From the NCBI RefSeq assembly GCF_001752395.1, contig NZ_MKEK01000001.1, positions 3,141,509-3,205,508 of the forward strand: 64,000 bases of DNA, given 5' to 3'. The notes under the pieces were generated by a model that was given only the letters and a program-made list of their open reading frames with translations, made no database searches and was not told the origin of the DNA. Of the stretch, positions 1-12,299 are shown one piece after another. The translations under genes and the position numbers were made by a program. Origin of the DNA: Rheinheimera salexigens. Its GTDB lineage: Bacteria; Pseudomonadota; Gammaproteobacteria; Enterobacterales; Alteromonadaceae. Every line of letters starts with the position of its first letter. Position 1 is the stretch's first letter.

Positions 1-827
1 CCTAACCATGAGTGACACACTACGGCAGAGGCGATGGTAAATAAGAATAAGGTCAAAATTCGTAGCGCACCGCGCTTTAACTCGACATCTTCTTGCAGCG
101 CCGCCGGGAAACGGTTCTCGACAAAGAAGCTCATTATGATAGCCGGCACCAAGTAGTTAATCACCGACGGGATAAATAAACTTAAAAATTCGTGAAAGGT
201 CACAATACCTGCTTGCCAGACCATTAGGGTGGTAATATCGCCAAAGGGAATAAAAGCGCCGCCGGCATTCGCCGCAATAACAATATTGACACAGGTCAGG
301 TTAATAAAGCGCTTATCGCCTTCGGCTACCTTCATCACCACAGCGCACATTAACATTGCGGTGGTCATATTGTTGGCAAAAGAAGAGATAACAAAGGCTA
401 AGACACCACTGATCCAAAATAAACTACGATAGCTAAAGCCTTTACGAATCATCCAAGCGCGCAAGGCATCAAATAACCGTCTCTCTTCCAACGCATTGAT
501 GTAGGTCATGGCTACCAGCAAAAAAAGCATTAACTCAGAGAATTCTAACAAGGTTTCGCGAAAGGCTACTGCAGCAACTCCAGGTAAGCCAGCCTGCATA
601 TACTTCCAGGCAATTAGCACCCAGATAATACCTGCGGCAACTAACACCGGTTTCGATTTTCGTAAGTGGATTTTTTCTTCGGCCATAACCAGCATGTAAG
701 CGAAGAAAAACACGGCTAAAGATGACAGACCAATAACAGAGGTAGTTAGATTTAAACTTCCAGTTGCAGCGAACGCTGCAGGAGAAAACACCATACACAG
801 CAGCAAGTACAGCCAATACTGTTTCAC
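1..827 (-). CDS. nhaD: Na+/H+ antiporter, NhaD family (3' end outside window)
   Basis: Inner-membrane sodium/proton antiporter of the NhaD branch of the ion transporter superfamily, expelling Na+ (or Li+) in exchange for protons. The reading frame runs open from a GTG at 825-827, preceded by AAGGATAA, to the window edge, giving about 275 residues. It starts with a cleavable-looking signal segment (SPAAFA) and then hydrophobic helices, with the family-typical stretch around FANNMTTAMLMCAVV and NIVIAANAGGAFIPFGDIT. The gene follows usp and sulP on the same strand after a 140-bp gap. The C-terminal part is missing only because the window ends. Family assignment is firm; the exact ion is inferred. 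Confidence 0.85.
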   Translation of the reverse strand, partial: MKQYWLYLLLCMVFSPAAFAATGSLNLTTSVIGLSSLAVFFFAYMLVMAEEKIHLRKSKPVLVAAGIIWVLIAWKYMQAGLPGVAAVAFRETLLEFSELMLFLLVAMTYINALEERRLFDALRAWMIRKGFSYRSLFWISGVLAFVISSFANNMTTAMLMCAVVMKVAEGDKRFINLTCVNIVIAANAGGAFIPFGDITTLMVWQAGIVTFHEFLSLFIPSVINYLVPAIIMSFFVENRFPAALQEDVELKRGALRILTLFLFTIASAVVCHSWL

Positions 828-893
828 AAAGTTATCCTTAAGTTAAAAAAAAGACGTCCGACAAAGTCGAACGCCTATTATAAAACATCTAAG

Positions 894-938
894 TTAGAAT
901 ACTTAAGTAAATTAGGTCAATTAGAATAAACATTCTAA
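894..938. promoter_or_regulatory. TTAGAAT repeats and palindrome upstream of nhaD
   Basis: The motif TTAGAAT occurs at 894-900 and again at 921-927, where it forms a perfect 7-bp inverted repeat with ATTCTAA at 932-938 (spacer AAAC). It lies in the gap between usp and nhaD and could be an operator for nhaD. No regulator gene is adjacent, so the function is inferred from position only. Confidence 0.35.
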
Positions 939-967
939 TTATGGACAATTTTGTTATCGCAGATCAT

Positions 968-1822
968 TTATCGCAAAATAAGCAACGAGCATTTAGCATT
1001 ACAAATCATGCTGGTTGTGGTGCTGCCGACAATAAACTGCCTAATCCGTGAATGACCATAAGCACCCATTACCATCATATCTATAAGATGCTGTTGCTGA
1101 TATTCATTTAAAACTTGTTCAGGATCACCATCAATAATTGCGCTTTTAGTTTTAAAACCGGCTTGTTGCAACTGTAACGTGGCCGCGGCTAACAGGTTAC
1201 GGTTAGCCTCGTTTTCATCTCCCGCCATCACAATATGTACCGGTAAACCTTGGGCAAAAGGGCTATTGGCTAACGTGGCTAAACATTTTTCTGCTGTGGC
1301 ACTACCATCAAAAGCTAACATAATCCGTTTTGGTTCAATGTAAGCTTGCTGGGTCAATAAAATCGGCGTGCTAACACTGCGGATCACCCGTTCAACATGT
1401 AAGCCAATATGGCCATGCTCTTCAGCACTACTAAAACCCCGCTTACCCATTACAACTAATCGGCTTTCGTCTTGCATTGCCACTAGGGTTTCTACTAATT
1501 GACCATGTCGCAAGCGCTGATCAACATCAGTCACGCCCGCTTGCTGAGCACGTGCAGTTGCCGCCTCTAAAATATGTCGACCACGCTCCATGGCTAATTT
1601 GCCATGTTTTTCATCTAACTCAGCCAATTGCTGTAACAATAACTCTTGCGAGCCTAAACCAATACTGCCACTTAAATCTGGCGTATGGGTATGCTGGGCT
1701 TTATCTAAGACATGAATAACTGACATTGCCGCCTGTAATTTTTTAGCCGCCCATACTGCATAATCACATATTGCTTCGGCATAAGGTGAAGCGTCGATAC
1801 ATGCCATAATTCTTTTTGTCAT
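968..1822 (-). CDS. Universal stress protein with two tandem Usp domains (UspE-like)
   Basis: Cytoplasmic stress protein of 284 residues made of two Usp folds, like UspE. The first half opens with KRIMACIDASPYAEAICDYA and contains VVMGKRGFSS. The second opens with PKRIMLAFDGSATAEKCL and ends with the nucleotide-loop signature MVMGAYGHSRIRQFIVGSTT, suggesting ATP binding in the second domain. I take the ATG at 1822 because AGGAG lies 6 bases upstream; an in-frame upstream start would add five residues. The gene begins 20 bases after sulP stops, so the two are probably co-transcribed. In such pairs Usp proteins are thought to modulate the transporter, but that is inference here. Confidence 0.88.
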   Translation of the reverse strand: MTKRIMACIDASPYAEAICDYAVWAAKKLQAAMSVIHVLDKAQHTHTPDLSGSIGLGSQELLLQQLAELDEKHGKLAMERGRHILEAATARAQQAGVTDVDQRLRHGQLVETLVAMQDESRLVVMGKRGFSSAEEHGHIGLHVERVIRSVSTPILLTQQAYIEPKRIMLAFDGSATAEKCLATLANSPFAQGLPVHIVMAGDENEANRNLLAAATLQLQQAGFKTKSAIIDGDPEQVLNEYQQQHLIDMMVMGAYGHSRIRQFIVGSTTTSMICNAKCSLLILR

Positions 1823-1842
1823 AACTTGCTCCTGCATACCAT

Positions 1843-3327
1843 TTAATGATTAATTAATTTCGCCATATCGTCCGGTTGATTATGGACTGCAAATTTATCC
1901 ACTAAAGTGGCACTGGCTTCATTTAATCCGACTAACTCCACTACTGTGCCTTCGCGCCGAAATTTAATCACCACTTTATCTAATGAACTTATCGCGGTGA
2001 TATCCCAAAAATGCGCTTGGCTTAAATCTATGGTCACTTTTTCTATCGCTTCTTTAAAATCGAAGCCAGCAACAAATTGCTCTGCTGAGGTAAAGAACAC
2101 TTGGCCAACCACTTTATAATCACGCTGTTTGTTTTGGTTTGATAACTTAGAGCTGATATATAAAATGCGACCCACTTTGCTCGCAAAAAATAAAGCACTT
2201 AACAACACGCCAACAAAAACACCATACGCCAAATTATGGGTAAACACGGTAACTAATACTGTCGCAATCATTACAATACTCGAGCTGGCTGGATTCGTTC
2301 TAATATCTTTTATCGACGACCAACTAAAGGTACCAATAGACACCATTATCATAATAGCGACTAATGCAGCCATTGGGATCATGCCGACCCAAGCATCCAG
2401 AAATACCACCATTATTAATAATATAATACCGGCTAATAACGTTGATAACCGAGTACGGCCACCCGATTTTACGTTAATAACCGATTGACCAATCATGGCA
2501 CAACCAGCCATACCACCAATTAAACCTGAACCAATATTCGCCACACCTTGGCCGACACATTCACGATTCTTATTACTGCTGGTGTCAGTTAAATCATCAA
2601 TAATAGTGGCGGTCATTAACGACTCTAGAATACCTACCACCGATAACGCTAAGGCGTAAGGGAAGATAATGGTTAATGTCTCAAAATTCAGCGGCACATC
2701 TGGCCAGAGGAAAATAGGTAAGGTATCCGGCAATTCACCCATATCTGCTACAGTGCGAATATCGATGCCAAAATACAAAGCTAACGAGGTTAATACCACG
2801 ATGCAGATTAACGGTGAGGGTATTTTTTTGGTTATATACGGAAATAAATAGATAATCATCAAGCCTAGCGCCGTCATACCATAGACCATGTTGCTGCCAT
2901 GTTGACCAATTAACTCAGGCATTTGCGCCATAAAAATTAAGATTGCTAAGGCATTTACAAAGCCCGTTACCACTGAGCGCGACACAAAGCGCATTAAATC
3001 GCCCAGCTTAAAAATACCAAAAACAACTTGTAGCACACCGGTTAATAAAGTTGCTGCCAGTAAATATTGCAAACCATGCTCGCGAACTAAGGTCACCATT
3101 ACTAACGCCATAGCGCCAGTAGCAGCAGAGATCATCGCAGGACGGCCACCAGCAAAAGCGGTTATAACTGCAATACAAAACGACGCATATAAACCGACTT
3201 TCGGGTCAACACCGGCAATAATTGAAAAAGCAATGGCTTCAGGGATCAGAGCTAAGGCGACCACTAAAGCGGCAAGCACATCACCACGTATATTTGAAAA
3301 CCAATGTTGTTTTAAATAATTGAGCAT
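1843..3327 (-). CDS. SulP family anion transporter with C-terminal STAS domain
   Basis: Inner-membrane SLC26/SulP transporter of 494 residues. The N-terminal transmembrane part carries the family signature DVLAALVVALALIPEAIAFSIIAGVDPKVGLYASF (about 15-50), followed by further hydrophobic helices to about residue 390. The last 100 or so residues form a cytoplasmic STAS domain (VVGQVFFTSAEQFV ... TIDLSQAHFWDITAISSLD). Members carry sulfate, bicarbonate or other anions. The neighbouring NhaD antiporter and Usp partner make Na+-linked bicarbonate uptake attractive, but the substrate cannot be read from sequence alone. Confidence 0.85.
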   Translation of the reverse strand: MLNYLKQHWFSNIRGDVLAALVVALALIPEAIAFSIIAGVDPKVGLYASFCIAVITAFAGGRPAMISAATGAMALVMVTLVREHGLQYLLAATLLTGVLQVVFGIFKLGDLMRFVSRSVVTGFVNALAILIFMAQMPELIGQHGSNMVYGMTALGLMIIYLFPYITKKIPSPLICIVVLTSLALYFGIDIRTVADMGELPDTLPIFLWPDVPLNFETLTIIFPYALALSVVGILESLMTATIIDDLTDTSSNKNRECVGQGVANIGSGLIGGMAGCAMIGQSVINVKSGGRTRLSTLLAGIILLIMVVFLDAWVGMIPMAALVAIMIMVSIGTFSWSSIKDIRTNPASSSIVMIATVLVTVFTHNLAYGVFVGVLLSALFFASKVGRILYISSKLSNQNKQRDYKVVGQVFFTSAEQFVAGFDFKEAIEKVTIDLSQAHFWDITAISSLDKVVIKFRREGTVVELVGLNEASATLVDKFAVHNQPDDMAKLINH

Positions 3328-3415
3328 ATTAGGTACTTAAGCTGGCAAAATGACCGCGAATTCTAGCAAATTACCGTGCAAATCGCCACTGCCAATACAG
3401 GTATGTCAAGACAAT

Positions 3416-3970
3416 CTAAACCGGCAAACCTTCACGATGAAACTGCACCCCACCGCATTGACTGCAGGCTAATAGCTCTGCTGGGTGAGTATAATCAATA
3501 TGCTGTAAGCACTTACTGCAGCGATAACGGGCCATTCCGACAATTTCACCCTGATAATAAACACCGTTATGTTTAAAGTCTTGGGCTAACTCTTGCCATT
3601 CCACCTGGCTTTTATCGGTAATTGAGCTGAGCTCTTGCCATAAGGCTTCAGGCCATAATGACGGTGCAGTGCTTGTTTCTGCATTGCTGGTAGATGGTAT
3701 ACTGCTAGTTGCTGCGCTTGCAGCGGGTGTATTTTCAATTAAAGGAGTTTCTGACTGGTGATCAATTTGATCATTCTCTTGCCACTGCCGCTTTAAGGTT
3801 TCGACAAACAACTGGGTTTCGTATGCACTTAAATCACGACCCGCTTTTAAATAAGCTTTTAATTGCTCAATAACATCAATCATATTTTCAAGCTGCTGCT
3901 CTTCAGCCTGTTGTAAGGTAGCAGTAAAATCAGTTAACCATTGCTGATACTTTTGTTTTAGACTTTGCAT
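3416..3970 (-). CDS. ybeL: Zinc ribbon-containing protein, YbeL/DUF1451 family
   Basis: Protein of 184 residues. The N-terminal half is helical and Gln/Leu-rich (LKQKYQQWLTDFTATLQQAEEQQL), the middle (about 90-115) is a Ser/Thr/Ala-rich linker, and the C-terminus is a zinc ribbon with two Cys pairs (CSKC near 153 and CSQC near 172). Function in the family is unknown. In E. coli the homologue ybeL sits next to leuS, and the same neighbourhood is seen here, although a small membrane-protein gene intervenes. Confidence 0.8.
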   Translation of the reverse strand: MQSLKQKYQQWLTDFTATLQQAEEQQLENMIDVIEQLKAYLKAGRDLSAYETQLFVETLKRQWQENDQIDHQSETPLIENTPAASAATSSIPSTSNAETSTAPSLWPEALWQELSSITDKSQVEWQELAQDFKHNGVYYQGEIVGMARYRCSKCLQHIDYTHPAELLACSQCGGVQFHREGLPV

Positions 3971-4072
3971 TCACTATTCCTTAGACATTGTTGTTTAAAG
4001 ATAATTACTTAGCGATAATTGCTTCGAAAAATTACATAGAAAAGGCATCTACAATCAGTATAGTTCTTGAAT

Positions 4073-4103
4073 AAAAAAAAGCAGCTATATCAACTGCTTT
4101 TAA
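4073..4103 (-). terminator. Intrinsic terminator of the small membrane-protein gene
   Basis: Read on the minus strand, AAAGCAG and CTGCTTT pair across a 9-base loop and are followed by a run of T. It lies just after the stop of the gene ending at 4119. Confidence 0.75.
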
Positions 4104-4118
4104 ACCTTAGCTAGTAGG

Positions 4119-4433
4119 TTACTGGTCGCAACTAAGTTTAATTTGCTCCATCGTTGAATTAATAAAATCTTGGTCAACAGCAAAACCTGCCTCTTGGTTT
4201 CTTAATTGGTAATTTTCTACTTCGCAGGCAACATTACGTTTAATTCTAAGTAAAGCAGCGTCATAACTATCTACTTGTTTTAATTGCTCTAAAACATGTA
4301 TTGACTCATGAATTTTAACTTTCATTTGCCATTTATAATAATCATATTGCTGGTACATGATTGCAACAACCAGCCCCAACATAAAGCAAGCAATGCCAAC
4401 CAAGCCGAATTTAAAAGCCGTTTTGCCTACCAT
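4119..4433 (-). CDS. Small single-pass membrane protein of unknown function
   Basis: Protein of 104 residues that I do not recognise. One hydrophobic segment (about residues 8-27, FGLVGIACFMLGLVVAIMYQ) is followed by a soluble, charged, helical domain of about 75 residues with two cysteines (C69 region and the C-terminal SCDQ), which could form a disulfide if the domain is periplasmic. The gene has its own terminator and a 350-bp upstream region shared with divergent leuS, so it is likely an independent unit. It is plausible as a gene because of the terminator, AGGA near the ATG and sensible composition. Confidence 0.6.
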   Translation of the reverse strand: MVGKTAFKFGLVGIACFMLGLVVAIMYQQYDYYKWQMKVKIHESIHVLEQLKQVDSYDAALLRIKRNVACEVENYQLRNQEAGFAVDQDFINSTMEQIKLSCDQ

Positions 4434-7398
<2,965 letters not shown>

Positions 7399-7399
7399 T

Positions 7400-7879
7400 A
7401 TGGCCCGCGCGTTAGGCTTACTGATACTGGCGAGCAGTTTACTGCTCACCAGTTGTGGCTTTCATTTACGGGGTAACCTACCGCTAAGCCATTTTCCAGC
7501 TATGTATATTCAAAGTGATCGCCACTCAGAATTAGCTCAATTAGTCAGTGCTAAGTTACAGCATAATAAAGTGCAGTTGTTGGATAGCATGCAACAAACT
7601 GCACCTATGCTGCAGCTGGTAAGCGACTCATTAGAACGGCGAACCTTATCGTTATTTCCAAACGGCCAAGTAGCAGAATATGAACTGATCTATAAAGTGC
7701 GGTATGCGTTAACGATGCCAGATGCTGAACCGCAATTTTATCAGTTTGAATTATTCCGCGACTATCAAGACGACCCTAATCAGGCGCTGGCTAAAGCTAA
7801 AGAGCTGGATTTGATGCTAGGCGAGCTACGTGAACAAGCCGCTAATCGCATACTTCGTCAATTATCGCGGCTGCATTAA
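7400..7879 (+). CDS. lptE: LPS-assembly lipoprotein LptE
   Basis: Outer-membrane lipoprotein of 159 residues that plugs LptD and helps insert lipopolysaccharide into the outer leaflet. A signal peptide with lipobox LLTS-C puts the lipidated cysteine at about residue 19, followed by the family-typical GFHLRGNLPL. The ATG at 7400 follows the leuS stop by one base and there is no strong ribosome site, so translation is probably coupled. The order leuS-lptE-holA-nadD matches E. coli. Confidence 0.92.
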   Translation: MARALGLLILASSLLLTSCGFHLRGNLPLSHFPAMYIQSDRHSELAQLVSAKLQHNKVQLLDSMQQTAPMLQLVSDSLERRTLSLFPNGQVAEYELIYKVRYALTMPDAEPQFYQFELFRDYQDDPNQALAKAKELDLMLGELREQAANRILRQLSRLH

Positions 7880-8916
7880 TGCAAAAGCTGTATGCCAATC
7901 AACTGGCAACTCATTTACAACAGCCTTTAGCCGGCTGTTATTTGATTTTTGGTGAAGAACCCTTACAAAAGTTAGAAGCAATTGATGCGCTACGGTTAGC
8001 GGCTAAAGCGCAAGGCTTTTCAGAGCGCATCAGTTTAGTGGCCGATGCGCAATTTGATTGGCAACAGCTGGAAGCAGAACTGCAAGCCATGTCGCTATTT
8101 TCTGAGCGGCGCTTAATTGAGTTAGAACTCGCGCAGCAAAAATTAAGCCCTGCTGCCAATGACAGCCTAAAGCGGCTGCCCGATTTATTAAACCCTGATA
8201 TCGTGTTGCTAATCCATGGTGAACGTGGCCTAAATGATGTCAGTAAGCTAGTGTGGTTTAAGCAACTGCAAACTCACGCCGTACAAGTCGGCATTTATCA
8301 GCTAGATGATAAACAAAGCCAGCAATGGCTAAATCAGCGTGCACGACAACTGCAACTACAGCTAACACCTGATGCCATAGCCTTATTACAACACCATTGT
8401 GCCAGTAACTTACTCGCGGCCAGACAAGAATTAGAAAAGCTGGCACTTAGCGGTATTAAGCAAACCATAGACGCCGCAGTATTAGAGCAATTTTTGGCTG
8501 ACCATTCGCATTTTACGGTGTTTCAATTAGTGGATGCCATGCTTGCAGGCCAAGCCGACGAAGCCCTACATCGTTTACAGCGCTTACATCAGCAAGATAT
8601 TGAGCCGGTTATTATTGCTTGGCAATTGCAAAAAGAAGTGCTGCAATTACAACAGCTGCAGCAAAGCCAACAACCTTTAGCGCAAACCTTTAAGCAACTG
8701 GCTATTTGGCCTAAGCGGCAACCGCAATATCAACAAGCCTTAGCCCGCTTGCCCGCTAAGTGGTTAGATTTTTTGTTGCTTGAATTAGCAGCGTTCGATC
8801 GGTTATATAAAAGCGGCCAGCTTAATAATACCGAAATTGCCTTAAGCCACTTAGTGCTGTTGTTTATTACACCGGTGGCAAAAAACTTTAGCTTACAACA
8901 GGCACAATATGACTAA
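7879..8916 (+). CDS. holA: DNA polymerase III delta subunit
   Basis: Delta subunit of the clamp loader, which opens the beta clamp. Length is 345 residues, as usual. The N-terminus (YANQLATHLQQPLAGCYLIFGEEPLQKLEAIDALR) is the family pattern, with the beta-binding region near AMSLFSERRLIELEL (about residues 70-85). The middle and C-terminal helical domain is notably glutamine-rich. The ATG overlaps the lptE stop by one base (TAATG), and the 3' end overlaps nadD by 8 bases, so the three genes are coupled. Confidence 0.94.
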   Translation: MQKLYANQLATHLQQPLAGCYLIFGEEPLQKLEAIDALRLAAKAQGFSERISLVADAQFDWQQLEAELQAMSLFSERRLIELELAQQKLSPAANDSLKRLPDLLNPDIVLLIHGERGLNDVSKLVWFKQLQTHAVQVGIYQLDDKQSQQWLNQRARQLQLQLTPDAIALLQHHCASNLLAARQELEKLALSGIKQTIDAAVLEQFLADHSHFTVFQLVDAMLAGQADEALHRLQRLHQQDIEPVIIAWQLQKEVLQLQQLQQSQQPLAQTFKQLAIWPKRQPQYQQALARLPAKWLDFLLLELAAFDRLYKSGQLNNTEIALSHLVLLFITPVAKNFSLQQAQYD

Positions 8917-9550
8917 GCAGATTAATTTGCTCGGTGGTACTTTTGATCCTATCCACATTGGTCACATTGGCATTGCCCGCGCGGTGGCTAAAGAGTGCCA
9001 TTTAAACCGGGTTGATCTGATGCCGTGCCATTTACCACCACATCGACAAAGCCCTGGTGTCAGCGCAGAGCATAGATTGAATATGGTTAAGTTAGCCACT
9101 GCCCCCTACCCTGAGTTAGGCGTAGAGAATATTGAGCTAAAACGTACCACGCTGTCTTACACCGCTGAGACAATTAGACTATTACGCCAGCAGCATCCAT
9201 CAGCTACCCTGAATTTAATTATTGGTATGGACTCGCTAACGCGGTTTTGTAGTTGGCATCAATGGCAAACTATTCTTAATCATGCCAATTTAATTGTCTG
9301 CCGCCGTCCTGGTTATACTGTTGAACAAGGCGATGCTGCTAAGCTTTTAGCCCAATATCGCTGTCAGTCTTTAGCCCAATTTCAACAACAACAAAATGGT
9401 AGTATCTGGCTTAGTGCAAACGATATGATCCCAATTTCGGCTACCGAGTTACGCATGGCGTTACAGCAACAACAACCGGTACAAAAATGGTTAACCACGG
9501 ATGTACTCGGTTACATTCGGCAACACCAGCTCTATCAAGGCTTAAACTAA
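8909..9550 (+). CDS. nadD: Nicotinate-nucleotide adenylyltransferase
   Basis: Makes nicotinic acid adenine dinucleotide from nicotinate mononucleotide and ATP in NAD synthesis. It has 213 residues. The nucleotidyltransferase signature GTFDPIHIGH is at residues 10-19 and the second motif ISATELR is near 176-182. The start lies inside holA (8-base overlap). Another NAD gene, nadK, occurs at the far end of the window but is unlinked to this operon. Confidence 0.96.
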   Translation: MTKQINLLGGTFDPIHIGHIGIARAVAKECHLNRVDLMPCHLPPHRQSPGVSAEHRLNMVKLATAPYPELGVENIELKRTTLSYTAETIRLLRQQHPSATLNLIIGMDSLTRFCSWHQWQTILNHANLIVCRRPGYTVEQGDAAKLLAQYRCQSLAQFQQQQNGSIWLSANDMIPISATELRMALQQQQPVQKWLTTDVLGYIRQHQLYQGLN

Positions 9551-9630
9551 AAACGATTAGCACAGGTATAAAGTATTGCTTAGGCTTTTTATGTTAAAAT
9601 ACCTGCTTAAACATTAAATGAGGAATTAGG

Positions 9631-9951
9631 GTGCAATCCAGCGAACTATTGAGTTTTATTATCGATAAAGCCGACGATATGAAAGGTCGCGATATCATAA
9701 CAGTAGATGTTAGAGATAAATCGACGGTCACTGACTATATGGTAGTGTGTTCGGGAACTTCTACCCGCCATACTAAGTCTATAGCTACTTATATTGCCAA
9801 TGAAATGAAAAAAGTTGATGTGCAAGCTTTAGGCATGGAAGGTCAGGCTTCAGGGGATTGGGTTCTGCTAGATATGGGCAGCGTTGTACTCCATGTCATG
9901 ATTGACGAAATGCGTCAGCATTATCAATTAGAAAAACTTTGGGATGCCTAA
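9631..9951 (+). CDS. rsfS: Ribosome silencing factor RsfS
   Basis: Binds ribosomal protein uL14 and blocks subunit joining in starvation. The 106-residue protein shows the DUF143/Iojap core VDVRDKSTVTDYMVVCSGTS and GDWVLLDMGSVVLHVM. The start is GTG at 9631, with AGGA 6 bases upstream; the ATG at 9619 is out of use because its frame hits a stop three codons later. An 80-base gap separates it from nadD, and rlmH follows after 6 bases. Confidence 0.95.
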   Translation: MQSSELLSFIIDKADDMKGRDIITVDVRDKSTVTDYMVVCSGTSTRHTKSIATYIANEMKKVDVQALGMEGQASGDWVLLDMGSVVLHVMIDEMRQHYQLEKLWDA

Positions 9952-9957
9952 TACCGC

Positions 9958-10428
9958 ATGAAGTTAACCATTATCGCCGTTGGCAGTAAAATGCCCGCTT
10001 GGGTTCAGCAAGGCTATGAAGAATACGCCCGACGTTTTACCCGTGATATGCCACTGGAGCTCATTGAAATTGCAGCTGGTAAACGCGGTAAAAATGCCGA
10101 TATTAAACGTATCCTTGAGCAAGAAGGCGAAAAAATGCTCGCTGCTGTTGGTAAAGGCTGCAAAATAGTGACCCTAGAAGTAACTGGGCACAATTGGAGC
10201 AGCCCGCAGTTAGCGGCAAAATTGGTTGAATGGCAACATGACGGTAGAGATATCTGTTTACTAGTGGGTGGCCCTGAGGGTTTATCACCCAACTGTATTG
10301 CAGCCAGTGAAGAAAAATGGTCTCTATCGGCGTTAACCCTGCCGCATCCCATGGTTCGCGTTGTGTTAGCGGAAAGCTTATATCGCGCTTGGAGCATTAG
10401 TACTAACCACCCTTATCATCGCGAGTAA
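9958..10428 (+). CDS. rlmH: 23S rRNA pseudouridine-1915 N3-methyltransferase
   Basis: SPOUT-class methyltransferase that modifies pseudouridine 1915 of 23S rRNA in the assembled 70S ribosome. The length of 156 residues is standard. The C-terminal knot region is plain: [13 protein letters not shown], then [20 protein letters not shown] and the terminal NHPYHRE. It pairs with rsfS as in most gammaproteobacteria and is followed 2 bases later by mrdA. Confidence 0.97.
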   Translation: MKLTIIAVGSKMPAWVQQGYEEYARRFTRDMPLELIEIAAGKRGKNADIKRILEQEGEKMLAAVGKGCKIVTLEVTGHNWSSPQLAAKLVEWQHDGRDICLLVGGPEGLSPNCIAASEEKWSLSALTLPHPMVRVVLAESLYRAWSISTNHPYHRE

Positions 10429-10430
10429 AG

Positions 10431-12299
10431 ATGTTAAAAAAGCGCGTCGCTATAAAAGATCTCGCTGCCGAAGCCCGCTTATTTAATCAGCGGGCTGTTG
10501 TTGCTATTGTTATAGTATTCCTATTGTTTTTCGTCGTTATTTATAATCAATATCAACTGCAAATTGTGTCCTATCAAGATTATCAAACCCGCTCTGAAGG
10601 TAACCGAATTAAAGTGGTGCCCTTGGCACCAAACCGGGGCCTTATTTATGATCGCAGCGGTATTTTATTAGCCGAAAACCGGCCAGTATTTTCATTAGAA
10701 CTGGTGCCTGAGCAAATCAGCGATATGACGAATACCTTAGCTGAACTAGCCACACTTATCGTCATTAGTGACGAGCAACAACAAAATTTTTTACAACAAG
10801 TAAAACAACAGCGCCGATTTAATAGTATCGCTTTAAAAGAATTATTAAATGATGATGAAGTGGCGATTTTAGCCGCGAACCAGCACCGTTTTAACGGTGT
10901 ATCGGTAGAAGCACGTTTAAGCCGTTACTATCCTTTTGCGGACTTATTTACCCATGCAATTGGCTATATAGGTAAGATTAATCGCCGAGAATTACAGCAA
11001 TTAGATGCATCGGGTGAATTAGCCAATTATGCGGCCTCTCGCGATATTGGTAAAATAGGCCTAGAGCGTTTTTATCAACAACAACTGCATGGCACTATGG
11101 GTTATCAAGAAGTTGAGGTCAATAATCGCGGTCGCACCATTCGTGTCTTACGCTCCGTTCCTGCAGTGTCAGGACAAAACATTCAACTCGGTTTAGATGT
11201 TGGTTTACAATTAACGGCGCAGCAAGTATTAAAACAACATCGCGGTGCTATTGTTGCGCTTGACCCGCGCGATGGCGCGGTCATGGCGTTTTATAGTAAC
11301 CCAAGTTACGATCCTAACTTGTTTGTGCGCGGTATCAGTAACACCAATTATAATCAGCTACTAAATTCCCGTGACCGACCACTAATTAATCGGGTTACTC
11401 AGGGGGTGTATCCACCTGCGTCTACTATTAAACCGCATTTAGCCTTACTCGGCTTAGAAACCAATACCATTAACACCAGTACAAAAATTTGGGATCCCGG
11501 TTTTTATAATTTACCTAACAGTGACCATAAGTTTCGCGATCACTTACGCTGGGGGCATGGTTGGGTAGACTTATATACGGCTGTTATTAAAAGTTGTGAT
11601 ACTTATTTTTACGATCTTGGCGTCAAGCTAGGCATAGATCGCATTTCTGAATATATGCGCAAAATGGGCTTTGGCGAGAAAACCGGTATTGATATTTTAG
11701 AAGAAAGCAGTGCCAACATGCCCTCTAGAGGCTGGAAACGAGCACGGTATAACCAACCTTGGTATCCCGGTGATACCGTACCGCTTAGCATTGGCCAAAG
11801 CTATTGGACCACGACTCCGTTGCAGCTAACATTGGCAACATCTGTGCTAATAAATAAAGGCATGTTAGCAACACCACATTTGGTTACCGCTTTTACTACT
11901 GACGATAGCAGTACACCAAACTCCCCTGCATTAGTACCCGCCATTGATGTGGTTAATAGTAAAAACTGGGAGACGGTAATGGACACTATGCATAAAACCG
12001 TCAGTACCTTAGGGGGCACTGCGCATAGAGCTTTTATTGGTGCCGAATATCAAGCTGCCGGTAAAACGGGTACTGCCCAAGTGGTTAATATTGCTCAAGA
12101 TGAAAAGTATGATGCCGAAGCTATTGACGAAAGACATCGTGACAATGCCATGCATATTGGCTACGCACCTTACGATAAACCGACAATTGTCGTCGTGGTG
12201 GCTTTAGAAAATGCTGGCGGTGGTGGCAGTATCGCTGCGCCCATAGCACGGCAATTATTAGATTATTATTTTTCGGCTGGCGTGAATCAAAATGAATAA
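10431..12299 (+). CDS. mrdA: Penicillin-binding protein 2 (elongasome transpeptidase)
   Basis: Cross-links peptidoglycan during side-wall elongation, anchored in the inner membrane. It has 622 residues: a cytoplasmic N-terminus, one transmembrane segment (about 21-43), a dimerisation/pedestal domain ([27 protein letters not shown]), and a transpeptidase domain with the active-site STIK (Ser331), [10 protein letters not shown] in the middle and KTG at 545-547. The gene overlaps mrdB by 8 bases, matching their joint function. Slightly shorter than E. coli PBP2 but complete. Confidence 0.96.
   Translation: MLKKRVAIKDLAAEARLFNQRAVVAIVIVFLLFFVVIYNQYQLQIVSYQDYQTRSEGNRIKVVPLAPNRGLIYDRSGILLAENRPVFSLELVPEQISDMTNTLAELATLIVISDEQQQNFLQQVKQQRRFNSIALKELLNDDEVAILAANQHRFNGVSVEARLSRYYPFADLFTHAIGYIGKINRRELQQLDASGELANYAASRDIGKIGLERFYQQQLHGTMGYQEVEVNNRGRTIRVLRSVPAVSGQNIQLGLDVGLQLTAQQVLKQHRGAIVALDPRDGAVMAFYSNPSYDPNLFVRGISNTNYNQLLNSRDRPLINRVTQGVYPPASTIKPHLALLGLETNTINTSTKIWDPGFYNLPNSDHKFRDHLRWGHGWVDLYTAVIKSCDTYFYDLGVKLGIDRISEYMRKMGFGEKTGIDILEESSANMPSRGWKRARYNQPWYPGDTVPLSIGQSYWTTTPLQLTLATSVLINKGMLATPHLVTAFTTDDSSTPNSPALVPAIDVVNSKNWETVMDTMHKTVSTLGGTAHRAFIGAEYQAAGKTGTAQVVNIAQDEKYDAEAIDERHRDNAMHIGYAPYDKPTIVVVVALENAGGGGSIAAPIARQLLDYYFSAGVNQNE

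Noticed and set aside
535..816. Minus-strand frame of 93 codons at the left end
   Set aside because: It is an out-of-frame reading of nhaD; the frame starting at GTG 827 gives a continuous antiporter sequence.
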